DNA from: Linanthus parryae
Taxonomy: Eukaryota > Streptophyta > Magnoliopsida > Ericales > Polemoniaceae
Assembly: GCA_023055425.1 (NCBI GenBank)
Contig: JALGPY010000003.1
Location: 75,677,491 to 75,741,490 of the forward strand
Direction of reading: 5' to 3'
Length of the DNA stretch: 64,000 bases
The notes beneath the pieces are model-generated. The model was not told the origin of the DNA and did no database searches. It saw only the letters and a program-made list of their open reading frames with translations. Made by a program: the position numbers and the translations under genes. This document shows, one piece after another, positions 11,996-24,104 of this stretch. Numbering within the stretch: the first letter of the stretch is position 1; every line of letters starts with the position of its first letter.

Positions 11996-13035
11996 GCTCT
12001 CCCACTCACTTTGTTATGTCTAATAACATTAAGTGGGAAGGAAGCTAGAGCCTCCTATATATACTCCAACAACTCCTTGTTGTTTCCATAAAAGAGTTTC
12101 CTAATTCTAGATGGACCTACTAAGTTTGCAAGGTGTTGCACAATGATCCTTCTATTAATTAATCAATATTAATTAATCCCAAATCTAGCTCTACTCTATT
12201 TGACGTGTGACCCCATTGGTTTCTATATAGTTGGTAGTAACTTTTACTAATATGGAGCAGTGTCTAGAAACACATCCATGCTACCCAACCAGTAGAAATA
12301 TTCAGTGATCCAAACAAACCTCTTGTGCCCAATATTTTATATTGCACTATCCCTTTGTCTCCATATCCGGATTGGACACGAGACATAAATAGTCACACTC
12401 GTATATCAAATCCATAGTTCCTCGATCCTGGGAATATGCTTATGCTTGCAGATAACATCAGTATCTCCATATTGATTTATCTGAGTCTGGTCAGACATTC
12501 AATAAGCCTCATCCCTCGAGTGGCTGTGGATATTTACCCCCATTATGTGGGAGGGACAAATCCTATCTACATCACTACGATCTCTAAGCTTGCTTCCTAT
12601 CATGCCCGATAGCTATCTTTATGATAACCCAGTTACGGTGTAATGTTTGATAACATCAAAGCACAATATTCCACAACTAGAGTATCTAGTGACTTCAAGT
12701 CTAAGGATCGCAATTATATTAGCACTACGAGAAGCGATTGTGACTTGACATAATCTAATGTATCCTTCTCGTTGTGGGTCAATCCAGTATGCCATTACTC
12801 CTAATGCATACCCATGTGTTAGACTTGATATCTCCATATCAATCTACCCACATACTAGTCTATATTTGATCGTCCCATAAATCAATATAGTGGAATAGGG
12901 ATATTTAAGATAAACAACAAATTTTATCTAAGGACTTCATTATATTAAATATCACAATATATAATAAATGAATATTCTAGCGAAAACAATGTTCATACTA
13001 AATCTACGATTGCCTCTAGGGCATCTATTCTAACA
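11594..13035 (-). repeat. Copia A 5' LTR
   Basis: 1442-bp LTR starting TGTTGGATTT and ending ATTCTAACA. Its second half resembles the Copia B LTR clearly, for instance around the CCATATCCGGATTGGACACG word. A TATA-like run (about 12055-12065) sits where the B TATA motif sits. It contains a long CT microsatellite. Confidence 0.92.
11936..11993. repeat. (CT)n microsatellite
   Basis: Nearly pure CT dinucleotides interrupted once by CTAT, inside the Copia A LTR. It explains an Arg-Glu-rich open frame on the minus strand, which is not a gene. Confidence 0.97.
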
Positions 13036-14063
13036 AGACATTGCAGTGCTTTGTTTTCAAGTAGTTTCTTCACAGCAGTGAGTTCAGCTTGATCCTCCTG
13101 GAATGAAGCTGCAACAGTGGTGCTTTCTATTTTCATGGTAATCATGTGTTGGCCCATCATATTTATTCAATTCAGCCAACTCTGAAGATACCGGTTGTTG
13201 ATGGTACAAGTCTGAAACATTTGCTTCAGGCTTTACCTCCATCGAATCACCTGAATTGTGCTATGTGATGTTGAGATATGATGCATCGATTCTTGTTTCT
13301 CGTAAGAATTGCTCATGCTTTCCTCTTGTTTAACCACACATCGGACAAACTTATATTCCCTCTCCAAATAAAATTTGAACAAGAATTTACCCCCGACTTC
13401 TATATCAATCTTATCTTTTATCAGACTTGAAAAGCGCATTATAGAATACCTTGATGATATGACCCCTGTTAATGCCATGATTAGGGAATTTACACGGAAA
13501 GCGGTTGAGGCGCTTGCAAGCCTTGACCAATGATTCATTCTGCGTTTTCTTGGAATTCCAAATCTCGTTCGACAGCTGAATCATGCGCGAGATGGGAAAA
13601 ATCCGCCCATAAACTGAGAGACACACTCTTCCCAAGTTTGATTGAGTTGAATGGAAAAGAATCTAGCCAATCCATAGCAGCTCCCTTGAGACAATGGGGG
13701 TAGCGTATCAGCTTAAATGCTTCAGCAGTGATCCCTTTATAGTGTATTACCCGACACATTTTCTGAAATTTTCTTATGAATGCATGAGGATCTTCCTCAT
13801 CTGTGCCAGAGTAGGTGCCCATCTCTTGTATAAATCAAATTCTGGACAGCTTGAGGAAGAAGTTTTCTGTCTGGAGGAACCACAATTGCTGGCTCAATTC
13901 CGTTCTAATTCGCCTCAAATTCCTGGATTATCGCCTTCCCAGAGCGGTTATATGGCGTTGAGTGTTGTATAGCCATTGCAGCCCGTAACTGCTCTTCATC
14001 CTTAACCAATAGAGCTTGTAGTTGTTCTTGGGTAGGGCTATTCGGCTCTTGGTCCTCTGCCAT
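13036..14063 (-). pseudogene. Element C gag remnant
   Basis: Gag starts at the ATG ending at 14063 (MAEDQEPNSP...). Reading left, the frame 13905-14117 gives the N-terminus. The frame 13535-13822 carries the retrotransposon gag core with EEDPHAFIRKFQKMC and HCLKGAAMDWLDS. Later frames give only short pieces towards 13036. The KGAAxxWL signature is shared with the F gag (KGAAEKWL), as expected for Athila-type gag, the structural protein of the particle. Several frameshifts and stops separate the pieces, and the C-terminal part is cut by Copia A. Confidence 0.78.
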
Positions 14064-14172
14064 TGTCATTTGAAAAGACAACACTAGCAAACCAGTGAGG
14101 CAACATATAGTAAACAAACTAAAAATAAAAAGTAAACTAAACTAACTGCTAATTAAAACTTGTTAACAGTTT

Positions 14173-14190
14173 TCCCCTGCAATGGTGCCA
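14173..14190 (-). other. Element C primer-binding site (Asp-tRNA)
   Basis: The plus strand TCCCCTGCAATGGTGCCA differs at two positions from the 3' end of plant Asp-tRNA, the primer typical of Athila elements. The LTR starts seven bases further right. Confidence 0.78.
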
Positions 14191-14196
14191 AAAACT

Positions 14197-16048
14197 TGAC
14201 CCAGATTTCTAGCGCGTATTACGCAAGCGTACGGTTAAGTAGTAAAGAGTGAGTATTTTTAGTACTCGGGTTGTCGATCCCTCTAGAATAAGCTCACAAC
14301 AAGTTTATAATTAACAGATTAATGTAGTTTACTAGGTAACCGGAGGAAAGTTGTGTGAATTGTGGTGCTGCCACCCCCAAACAAGTGGCTGAGATCAATA
14401 GCAGAAATACTAAAAAACTGAAATTAAGAAGAATTCTTAATCAATAAATGGAGAGGCTAGTAAATCTCGTTGATCACCTAGGTTGTAAATAATGTCCGGA
14501 TTATCTGAGCAACATATTAACTATAATATAACTAAGCCGGGTAACATCATGGACTCTCTCCTATCGGTCTCAAGCCATTCTACATCTTGGTCGACTACAG
14601 TCTCCTATCGGTCTCATGTTTCTACCCATCCATCCTAGTAGGCTAATGACATGCACGACAACGTGTCCTTTCAGTCCACCGTTGCATGAAAAAGTCAGGT
14701 CTCGCCTACTGAATCTACCCACACTAGCAATTCCTAACATGTATCTTCTCATTCTCAGTGATAAGGGATTGATGTTTAAGTCTCATCCTAATTAGTTAGA
14801 ATCACTGTCGTGCATTCGCCAACTAAGCAGTGTTTCCGGATAATTACTCCATTAACAACGAGTATTACGCATTGTACATGAACAATTGAATTATAATAAA
14901 GCTACCTTTAAGCATGAATAAACTATTTAATAAACCCTAGTTCTTGAACCCTGGTTTATCTCCTTATCGTGTCAATATAATATGATTACTAATGTAAACA
15001 AGAAACTAGAATTCATTCAAAAGATGAAATCAATAAAACATGAAGAAAATATCAAATCCGGAATTGTAACATCGTTTACATGAACCCTATGCTCTCACAT
15101 AAGATTTATAGAAATGGAATATTTATCTACTCATAGTATCTAAAGCAACACAAAAGATTTCCTCCATCGATTTAATAAGAGAGGGTAGAAGAAATCAAAC
15201 GAGAGTCTTCAATCTTGAAGTCTTGGCCTTCTTCTTCTCTTCGTCTCCTCCTTTCTACTCAACGTCGTAGAATGAATGCCTCCTCCAATGATATATTTCC
15301 TCAATTTATGTAGGAGTATTATTAATTATGCCCTTGGTTAGGAAATAACTAAATAAAACTGCGTTTTTTTTAGAAAACACATTTGTGCCTCTCTTCTTTC
15401 TCTTCATTTGTGTGAATTTTTAGCTCCAGTAGATCGCGCGACCTCCTCCTTTGGTCGTGCGATTGGGAGAAGGTGATGCTCTGATCGTGCGATCAAGATC
15501 TCTGGTCACGAGTTACAGTAAGTTCCTTTCTTTGTCCTCCGAAATCCCATCAAGTTCTGCTTCAGATTGCACGGTCAGAGAGTCTGATCGTAAGATCTGC
15601 TGGGTTTGTTTTTCTTCTCCTTTTTCTTCTCTACGATTCCTTCTTCTCTTCATCATTCTTGATTCTGCACTTTCTTCTATGAGTTTTCTTTTTCTCTGCG
15701 CTGTCTCCTTATTCTTGCGGTCATGGCTGGGTTTCTTGCGGTGCAGTTTCAATCGGTGATTGGGTTGAACGCTGTGGCTGATTGGTGGCTGAATTGGAAG
15801 TTATGGTTGTGTTGGTGGCTGCGGTACAGGTGGGTAATCGGTATTAGGACTTAGGGAATTGGTGTTGGAGGAGTGATTTGCTGGGGGTTGAATGTGACAG
15901 CTTCGGTAATGGTGTGTGGCTGCTGTGATGTTTTGGTTCGGGGTGAATTAGGAAGATAGTTCGGTAGTTTGTGGAGGTGTGTTGTTGGTGGGCTCATGGT
16001 ATGAGGTCGGTGGTTAATGTTTTTATTTCTATACGGTAGTTTCAGGTT
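14197..16048 (-). repeat. Element C 5' LTR, broken by Copia D
   Basis: Starts TGACCCAG next to the primer-binding site. About 1.85 kb is present before Copia D interrupts it; AGGTT at 16044-16048 is the presumed left target duplication of D. Near 15430-15600 there are several quasi-palindromic words such as GATCGTGCGATC. No supported gene; the open frames at 15451-15759 on both strands are composition artefacts. Confidence 0.75.
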
Positions 16049-17404
16049 TGAATTGTGTAAGTAGGTAACAATACATGATCAAATATACTCTAGAAGGGGG
16101 GGGGGGTTGAATAGAGTATGGAAATTTTTGCTAAAATAGTGGTTTTAAAAATAAGCAGAGAAGTTTTGAAGATTTTTAAAGGTGTGAAACCAGTTTCCAA
16201 GCTTTGAACTGAAACAAACAGTTTAGTAAGATTTAGAAAGTTTTCAAGGCTTTGAAAGGCTTTTCAAGGCTTTGAAAGGCTTTTCAAGGCTTTGAAAGGC
16301 TTTTCAAAGCCTTGAACTTATCCTGTGTTGAAACAGTTTCGTACGCAAGTAAAGAACTGAAATGAAATGAGCGGGGTACAGGTATTTGTTACGAACTTCG
16401 GCCTCTAAAACACCTACTATCCTCCTGAGGGATCTGATACCTCTAGGATTTCAACAACTTCTTATTTATCACTAGTTAACCCCAAGATCTCAGGCCTAAG
16501 AGAATTGTCTTACTCTTATACTAGTATGCGGTTCTCACTAACCTATCTAGTACAGCTTCAACTATCTGATACAATAAGAACCGCAGTTTTTCATCTTGAA
16601 AAACTCAACTAAAAAGATGTAGAATACTTTTTACATATTCTAATGAATAAGCAGATTAAGCATAAGAAGAAGAACATTGTGAAGACAGTGAAGCTATGAT
16701 AAGCTTGGAAGTGTCCTTCGGGATTGGAATGGATGAGTAATCGGAATTGATCTCCTTATTTGATGCTTCTCTCAATCTGTATGAGTTTCTCTGAATGAAT
16801 GTATCTCCCTGTATGTGTCTCACTTTCAGCTTCACTCTCTTTGAATTTAAAGTGTTGCTGCAACAGTCACAAAGTTTGTTGCAACAGAATCCCTAAAATC
16901 CTCAGCTAATTCTTGGCTCTCAACAATTCTTTTCCAAAAGATAGGAGCTTGATTTTCTCCGCTAAATTTAAGCACAATCTTCACCTATAAGCTTGAGACA
17001 AGTCCTAAACATATTCCATAAAAATAGCAAAGCTTTAGTGACCTGTTTGACACTCCTGCATTATGGTACATAGGCTTAAGGACACCTGAACATTTCAAAG
17101 CTTTGAAAATATTTTCAAAGCTTTGAACTATGGCTATTTCCTGCAAAACAAATTTAGTACAAAAACTATCTACTAATAAGCATATTTAAAATATAAGCAC
17201 TGTTTGGTAATCATGCATTTAGATAGTTAAGCAATTTAACCGCAAAACTGAACTTAGGCAAGCACAAATAATTTGTCTTTCATCACATAATAAGGTATAG
17301 TAAAAAACCAGGAGACAAGCTCCCCCTCAGTTCATACTGTCCTCAGGAGATTTTCAAGGCTTTGAAACCAGTGCCTAGGCGTTGAAACAAGAATTGAATT
17401 AACA
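16049..17404 (-). repeat. Copia D 3' LTR
   Basis: 1356 bp, TGAATT...ATTAACA, with TG and CA ends. The first half matches 49550-50003 (shared words such as AAATATACTCTAGAAG). It carries a G11 run at 16096-16106 and an expanded 20-bp tandem repeat that is absent from the 5' LTR. Confidence 0.9.
16241..16320. repeat. 20-bp tandem repeat in the Copia D 3' LTR
   Basis: Three perfect units of TTTTCAAGGCTTTGAAAGGC at 16241, 16261 and 16281, then a diverged fourth. Each unit contains the near-palindrome TTCAAGGCTTTGAA. The 5' LTR has only diverged single copies at the same place. Confidence 0.95.
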
Positions 17405-17419
17405 ATCTCCCCCTTGATG
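17405..17419 (-). other. Copia D polypurine tract
   Basis: Reads CATCAAGGGGGAGAT on the minus strand immediately before the 3' LTR, a classic Copia polypurine tract. Confidence 0.92.
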
Positions 17420-17801
17420 AAAGACAAAACAAATATTCCGTTTCGACTGTATACCAGCACTAAAATTTCATCATCATTAGCAACATAGCAGAAACATTCA
17501 TAGGAAATCAAAATCAAATACCAAACAGTTAAGAAATTAAGCAAATTTTAAAAAATCACTAACCCATATCACTAACCCATCGTTAAGCAGTAAAACTAAT
17601 ATCAAAACATCACAATAGCTCGGAAAAGTAAACACATATCCACCTACACAAGTCCACCTCCAGAAAAGCATCTAATTTCTCCCCCTTTTTGACTTTCATC
17701 AAAAGATTGAGGAAAAATGTTGGATCTTATTATAGAAATTTTAAAAAATCAAAGAAAACTTAGAATTTTAAAAGAGTGAAATGGTTTAAGGCTTTCAAAT
17801 T

Positions 17802-19572
17802 TCAGAAAGAAAGGCACGAGTCAAGGGTTTGAATTATGGTCATCCTCTTCTGTCTCAGATCCTTCAGCATCACATCCTTCAGCATCCTCTTGACCACCTT
17901 CCTCTTCCTCTTGGTCACCTTCCAATTCCTCCTCTCGCAGTTTCTGTTTCTTAAATTTCTCTTGTTTTTCAGCCACCACCTCAGTTTTTTCATCAGCCTG
18001 TTCAAAAAGCTCTTCAGAAGAAACAATCTCTAGAATTACTTTATTTTTTCTGCTTCATTTACTTTAGTACATCCCCAATTGGAAATTATGAGTCAATGCT
18101 GGATTCTTTCCCTGTTTCCTTAACTCCAACAGCTTCTTCTTTTGTAGAATACTCATCAAAGAGCTCCCTAGTAGAATCTGAATTCTTTGACCCTTTTTAA
18201 ACATGTGCAGTCTCATCTTGCACAACCACTAACTTCAAAATATTCAAAGTTTTAGAGACCTTGTCATTCAAGGAGGAAACCAGATACTTCATTTTATTGA
18301 ACTCAGTACACAGCTCCAATTTACCCAGCTTCAGTTCATCCAACTCATTCTCAATAACATCTAACTTCTCAAGAACCTGAGATCGGTCTAGATTGATAGA
18401 AGGCAAAGCTAAGGAGTGGTTAATGCTTTTGGATTAGAGAACTTATTGGATTTAAACTCATTCTCAGAAAGGTCTGAATAGGATTTCCATTCTCCCTTAG
18501 AGGTTTGCACAATCCGAATCCTTTGAAAAGAAGCTTCTTTGATCATTCCAAAACTAGCAGAAATGTCCTCTTCTTTTTCAACATAAATTTCAAAGTGTTG
18601 GAAGAAAAGAGGAAGGAGGTTGGCATAGGAAAACGCATGGTTTCTGTTTTTGATACTTCAATATTGCATGTGCTCCATCACAATTCTAGACAAATCAATC
18701 TCAAAACCATACAAATCAGATACATCAAGACAGCACCCTATCTGTCAACAACTCATTTGAATTCTTCCTAGGCACCACACACCTCATCAAGATAGTGAAA
18801 ATCATTTTGGCTTCAACAGTTAACACATAATATGTTAACTATTTTGAGGTTGAGGGAGTATTAGGTAGAAAGAAATCCATTTTGGCCAACCTAATTTCCC
18901 TCTTTTTTACTTGAAAGACCATCAACATCATATACTTCAGGACAACCTAAAACCTTAGAAAAACACCATGATCCAACTGAATATCTATGCCAGCAACCTT
19001 AGTAGACAAAATAAATTCTTTACCAGGCACTTGTTGAATGTTAAGGTAAAACAGTCTAGTTAATCTATGGTATGCCTGCTCAGTAGGATTCAAGATTTTC
19101 CAAATAGATGTCTCTTTCAACCTTCATATGCACTCTAAATCCATCTTTTCAATCATCTTAGTGCAAATCATACTACAATATGCTATAGGGGTTGATGCAT
19201 AGCCATCTAACCAAATCCCTTGTGTTTCAAAATTGATAAACCAATGATTTGATATGGAAGTCTCACCAGAAAGAGATTTCTTCTCCCCTTTGGTCTTTTC
19301 TGACTTCTGAAGATCCTTCTCTTTATCATCTTTCTGAACCTTCTTCACCTTCTTTGGATTCTGATCACCCTTTCTTTGCCAGATTTCCCTTTGTGATCTG
19401 ATTTTCCTTTGCTAGGACTAACTTTCTCCACATCCTTAGTCTTCTTACTCTTTTTCTTCGTAGGAGGAAGAGATGGTAATGTCATGCTGAATGTCTCAGA
19501 ACTGGAACTAACAACCCGAATCTCTTCTTCAGGGTTAGCTTTTCTCTTCTGACCTTGGCTCTTCTTCCTCAT
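17802..19572 (-). pseudogene. Copia D extra (env-like) ORF remnant
   Basis: Decayed minus-strand ORF between pol and the 3' LTR, the place where SIRE-lineage elements carry an env-like ORF. The N-terminal piece (19345-19572) is basic and Lys/Ser-rich (RKKSQGQKRK...). A second piece (19124-19348) continues it in another frame. The middle is broken by many stops. A C-terminal piece (18197-18406) shows a heptad-like coiled-coil pattern (LEKLDVIENELDELKLG). The last piece (17802-18026) is highly basic. Function of these ORFs is unproven in the family and I make no functional claim. The assignment rests on position and general features only; no membrane segment or signal peptide is convincing. Confidence 0.6.
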
Positions 19573-20076
19573 GCTTTCTGCCCACTTGTTCAGAGAAATT
19601 CTCTGAGATCTTCATGAATCCATTGGGGTATAGGGTTTAGATAGAGATAGACAGGAGAGAGTAAAGCTATGCTAGTAGAGTTGGGGTGAAAGAAGGAAAC
19701 TGGAGATATATGCCAATCTCTTGAAAGAGAATCCTTATTGGAAATTTCAAAAAGTTTCCATAATGGATTGAAAGATTAAATATTATTTTAATACTGAACA
19801 GTCCATTTAAATAGTAAAAATAATGCCAAATAATTATCTACAGAGATAACACTCAACACTAAATGATCCACCATAACTTTCATGTAGTATGCATATTTAC
19901 ATTCAAAGCTTTGAAAAGAGTTCCAAGGCTTTGAAAAACTATTATACTTCAGACTAATTTTGAAGGCTTTGAAAACATGTTCAAGGCCTTGGAAAAAAAA
20001 ACTAATATACCCGATACTCCCCCTACATCAGTGCGTCCTTGTTCAACATACCATGTTTCAATCTCAAAGCTGTAAA

Positions 20077-20807
20077 TCAGTCCCCAGGCAATGGTTTAGT
20101 GAAAATATAATCAATTTTCACGTTAGTAGGCACAAAAGATAAATACACGTCACATTTCTCCACATGATCTGTAATGAAATGATGTCTAACATCAATGTGT
20201 TTTGTCCATGAATGTTGTAATCGATTTTTAGTAATGGAGATTGCACTATTGTTGTCACACTTGATTGGAATGTCTCTGAAATAAAATCCAAGATCCCTCA
20301 TTTGTTGAGCTATCCATAGCACTTGTGAGCAACAAGCTCCTGCTGCAAAATATTCAGCTTCTGCTGTTGATAGTGCTACTGAATTTTGCTTCTATGAATG
20401 TCAGCTTATTAAGGATGAGCCTAAGAATTGACAACAACCTGAAGTGCTCTTTCTATCCACTTTGTATCCTTGGATTGAGATATATTGAACTTGTTCAGTA
20501 AATCCCTGGTATACATATTCTGATGTAGGAAGATTCCTTTCTTCATTTGATGAATATGAAGTCCAAGAAAGAAATTCAACTCTCCCATTAAGCTCATTTC
20601 AAACTCCCTGCACATAAGACTTGAAAACTCCTTGGATAGAGTATCATTAGTAGCACCAAATAATCTATCATAAACATAAACTTGTACTAATAAGATATCT
20701 TTCTCATGTGTTTTGATAATCAATGTTTTATCAACCAAACCTATTTTGAACCTATTTTCAAGGAGATATTTAGACAGTCTTTCATACCAAGCCCTTGAAG
20801 CTTCTTT
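20077..20807 (-). pseudogene. Copia D RNase H and C-terminal reverse transcriptase
   Basis: Part of Copia pol, reading leftwards. From 20807 comes KEASRAWYERLSKYLLEN, then the catalytic region where YVDD has become YVYD. After EFEMSLMGELNFFLGL and the RT end (to 20421), the RNase H follows at 20077-20400 (CDNNSAISI, the H in KHIDVRHHFI, and IFTKPLP). The RT sequence continues without loss at 35070 on the far side of E1: ALYGL on that side joins KEASRAWY here. The mutated catalytic aspartate and several stops make this inactive. It would have been the C-terminal part of the D polyprotein. Confidence 0.88.
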
Positions 20808-20812
20808 AAGGC

Positions 20813-21439
20813 TGTAGATAGTGCTTTCTGAGCAGACAGATCTTGGCCACGTGGAAATCATCCAGCACACCATACTGTGCTCCACACACACTGGATCACC
20901 AGCCGCGCTGATCCACGTGGGGGCTCCGAGACAGGGCCCTCGCATACCACTGCACGGGACTTGTAGGGACTTAGTGGTCTGGAGGCTAGAGTAAGTCATG
21001 TCGCGTGCGAGCCAAGCCCGCGCGCGACCGTTAGTAACTGCTTTTGAGAGATTTATGGCACGAGCTCCATAAACCCGGTAACCCCGGTCAAACCCGGTCA
21101 ACCCCATAACGGTTCCGGTATACGCGGATAACGTGCTGTAACCGTCCCTATATACGCGGACGAACGTGCCGTTGTGGTTAAGCTAATTAAGCCGCCATTG
21201 ATGGGCGCGTTAACCACACTACAACGGTCACATTCTCCGTTATATATAGGACGCTAACCCTTCCATACAAGGGAGAACACGCCAGACATACGCGAAAGCT
21301 CTGCCAACCCCTGTCTCTCTCTCAGACAGTGCTACTGCCTTACTCTCTCCCTACACACAACCCAACACTTCCTGTGCCATTTTCTATTCTCTGCCTTTGG
21401 TGTACACGAAGTTCTCTCTACAGGATTCTCTTGTGCACA
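20813..21439 (+). repeat. E1 5' LTR
   Basis: 627 bp, TGTAGATAG...TGTGCACA. A TATA box (TATATATAGG, 21241-21250) lies about 190 bp before the LTR end. Three short tandem CCCGGTCAA-like words occur near 21080-21100. The LTR is also found at 34442 and, in E2, at 50004. Confidence 0.96.
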
Positions 21440-21442
21440 TTT

Positions 21443-21460
21443 TGGTGAACCCAACGTGAA
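21443..21460 (+). other. E1 primer-binding site (Trp-tRNA)
   Basis: TGGTGAACCCAACGTGAA, three bases after the LTR, complementary to the 3' end of plant Trp-tRNA with one mismatch. E2 has the perfect match. Confidence 0.85.
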
Positions 21461-21479
21461 CTTACCATTGCAAGCAACC

Positions 21480-24092
21480 ATGTCTCATGAGGATGATGTG
21501 TGTAACAGATCGCTTTCCACGGAGACCACCTCGGGGGAGGAGGCCCGCCGTACTCCTACAGCTACCGGTGAAGCTCCGACGCTAGAAGCCTTGGACGCCA
21601 TTATCCAGAATCATGCGAAGGCTCTCAATGCTCAATCTGCACAACTAGAACGGATCATGGCTGTCTTGGGGACTCTCGCTCCAAACTCCGCACCAGCCAC
21701 CGCCGTCTCTCAGGGAGGAGGAGCCTCCACCACTCAAGGATTGGGAGTGTCAACCACACCACCCAACCCTAACCTGCAAACTCCATCGGCGACTACGCAG
21801 CTACCCTCAATTCAGGGGCCAACAGCTCAAATGTTGCCTCTTGCTACTCATACTCCTCCACCTCCGGCTTTGGTACCTAATCCGGCCTCGCAGTATCCCT
21901 TGCCTCCTCCCACGGCAATCTAGGGTAACGTGAATTCACAATATGTCCCTAGCCCTCCTGCGACGTATGTGTCGCCTCCGCCTGCAGCAACCCCTCCTCC
22001 TGCCGCCGAGGGAAGTGCTCCGGAGTGTATGACGTCGCTGCAACGGCGCATAGACACTATTCTAGCTCATCAATCGTTCGCGGATACCATCATCCCGAAG
22101 CTTGACAACGATCCGCCTATTCCACGAGAGATCTATCTCATGCCTAACCCTGCTGGGTACAAGGCTCCTAAATTGGACAAGTTCGAAGATTTCAATGGGA
22201 ACTCCCATGATCATGTCATGCGCTTCATTGATGTGATGGGGCCGTATGGGGCTGACCCTAAACTGCTGATGCGCGAGTTCCCGAAATCCTTGGGGAACGT
22301 GGCTTACAAGTGGTACAGGACGTTGGAAGCCGGATCCGTGAAGACTTGGGACGACATGGTAAAGAATTTTTACACCAAGTTCTTCCAGATGGAGGAAAAG
22401 GTGACGATGATTCATCTCTCGCGGATGTATCAGAAGCGCGAGGAGGATGGGATAACATTCATCAAGAATTTTGGGGCCAAGTCCTTGGAATGCAAAGATG
22501 TGATACTCGAAAGCAGACTCGTGGAGATATGCCTACAATGCATGCGAGACGAGTACAAAGGTATGCTTATCAACCTGTAGACGCCTACGTTTTCAAAGCT
22601 AATCGAATGCACGAAGAACATCGAGCCTATAGTAGAAAGGCAGAAAAAGAGGAACGCCCCTGAGCGATCCTCAGGCGGTACTACTTTCAAAATCGGGAGA
22701 TTCAGCTATAAGAGGGGACGTGAAGCTAAAGTGAATACGGTCTCGCCCCAAAAGCAGCCCTAAGTAGTAAACTTTGATGCACCGCCTCTACCATGTTCGG
22801 TGGAGGAAGCAAGCGACCTTTGCAGACAATGGCGTAAGGACGGTGTCCTGCCGCCGCTCGGAAAGGCACCCTCCAGGGAGATGGTGAGGGACCCGAAGTG
22901 GTGCGAATGTCACAGAAAGGTCATGCATCCCACGGCTGACTGCAAGAAGCTCAGAATCATGGTGAGCCAAAAGATGAAGAATGGCGAACTGATCGTCAAT
23001 GATCAAAGGCAGGATGTGCGCAATAATCCACTCTCTGCCCATGCGGAGCAAGAATCGAAAGGCAAAGAGGTCGCTATGATCTCGATTGTGGACCTTGAAG
23101 AGGTTGCGGAAGATAGTCTACCCATCATTGCCGAGATCCATGATGACGAAGACTACAGCATAAACACGGAGGACGAACGTGCCGATCGAATGAAGGGATC
23201 GCATGGGTTCAGCAGGTTCTTCGATGAGATGAAATTCTCAGAGAAATGCCGCAAGGAGATGACAAAGGTGATCCTGAGGATAGCAGAAGATTACGAGGAG
23301 GATATCGTAGTCTCCAATGGAAAGGTTGCCAGGGCGTCTCGCTCTACATAAATGGTCATAACCTTCTCCGCAAGCGACAAAAAGACAGATGCGAGCCATC
23401 AGAAGCCTCTGTACGTGACAGCCATCATCAATGGCGTGGAGTTCAAAAGAGCGTTCGTTGACGGAGGATCAGCAGTTAACGTTGTTTCGCTCCATACTCT
23501 GAAGCTAGCGGGAATTCCGGAGCACAAGATCGTCAAGCGTCCATCCCCGCTGATGGGATTCGGAAGCGACTCCAGGATGACAATAGGATGGATCCGCCTG
23601 GGTGTCCAGATCGGCAAAATCAAGTGCTCAGCAAAATTCTATATCATAGATGCGAACACTACGTATCACGTGATCATAGGCCGGGCTTGGATTCATCGCT
23701 TTGATGATGTCCCTTCAACAGCTCACCAAGTGATTAAAGCCATTTGGAATGACAGAATAGTCGAGATACCAGCTTCGACAAATCCCTTCAACATGGATGA
23801 AGCGCATCTCAGTGAGGCGGTGTGGTTCACCGAGATGGCAGATGAGCAAACACCGGGACCATTCAACCCCACTCCTTTGCCCCGATGGGAGGACATCAAA
23901 GATTAGTCACCCGCAGGAGTGATGGTGACAAGAGAGGATGCCAAGGAAAAGCTGTCCACGCGAGAAGAGGCGCCACGGATTGCCTACCAGCGAAAGAACG
24001 TGTACACTCTGAAAAGGATATCAAAACATGATCCTGAAGGCAAGGAGATAGAGAGTTTCTACGCCAACGGGAAGAAATGCTACCGCATATGA
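21480..24092 (+). pseudogene. E1 gag-protease
   Basis: The start is the ATG at 21480, matching the E2 gag start; an in-frame GTG upstream lies in the primer-binding site. One reading frame runs through with no frameshift but with stops at 21921, 22578, 22761, 23349 and 23904, where E2 has sense codons. The N-terminus is Pro/Ala/Thr-rich. The gag core has KSLGNVAYKWYRTLEAGS. A zinc-knuckle-like WCECHRKVMHPTADC follows. The protease has FVDGGSAVNV, the DGG form usual in Tat elements, and IIGRAWIH. The frame ends with the same TGA (24090-24092) that separates gag-PR from pol in E2. Several of the stops are C-to-T type changes. Not functional. Confidence 0.92.
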
Positions 24093-24104
24093 AGGTGCGC
24101 AGGG

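Larger units (their letters stand above)
1..13035 (-). mobile_element. Copia A: old Ty1/Copia element, split by Copia B
   Basis: This is an older Copia element read on the minus strand; its 3' half and 3' LTR lie left of the window. Integrase, protease and gag remnants (1-1668) run right into a 5' leader that is interrupted at 2424 by Copia B and resumes at 10938. The leader ends in a primer-binding site (11581-11592) and a 1442-bp 5' LTR (11594-13035) with TG...CA ends. Its layout and proteins match Copia B closely, so both belong to one family, but A has accumulated stops and frameshifts. The right flank starts AGACA, the expected 5-bp target duplication, whose partner is off-window. The host DNA to the right is the gag region of Athila-like element C. 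Confidence 0.88.
13036..16048 (-). mobile_element. Athila-like element C, fragment
   Basis: Fragment of a Ty3/Gypsy element in minus orientation: gag remnant, primer-binding site matching Asp-tRNA, and a 5' LTR. Copia A cuts it on the left (13035) and Copia D on the right (16049), so it is the oldest layer seen. The start of the LTR matches that of element F (words like ACGCAAGNGTACGG at the same place), which supports an Athila-like assignment. The rest of the element is outside the window or lost. Confidence 0.8.

Noticed and set aside
11779..12048. Open frames through the CT repeat (Leu/Ser-rich and Arg/Glu-rich)
   Set aside because: Dinucleotide repeat translated in both directions, inside an LTR.
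15451..15759. 102-codon plus-strand frame with hydrophobic Ser/Leu-rich product
   Set aside because: Lies in the element C LTR in a T/C-rich stretch; a mirrored Lys/Arg/Glu frame exists on the other strand.
20421..21107. A 228-codon minus-strand frame fusing an LTR-derived N-terminus with Copia RT
   Set aside because: The frame crosses the E1 LTR border at 20813 by chance; only the part left of it is RT.
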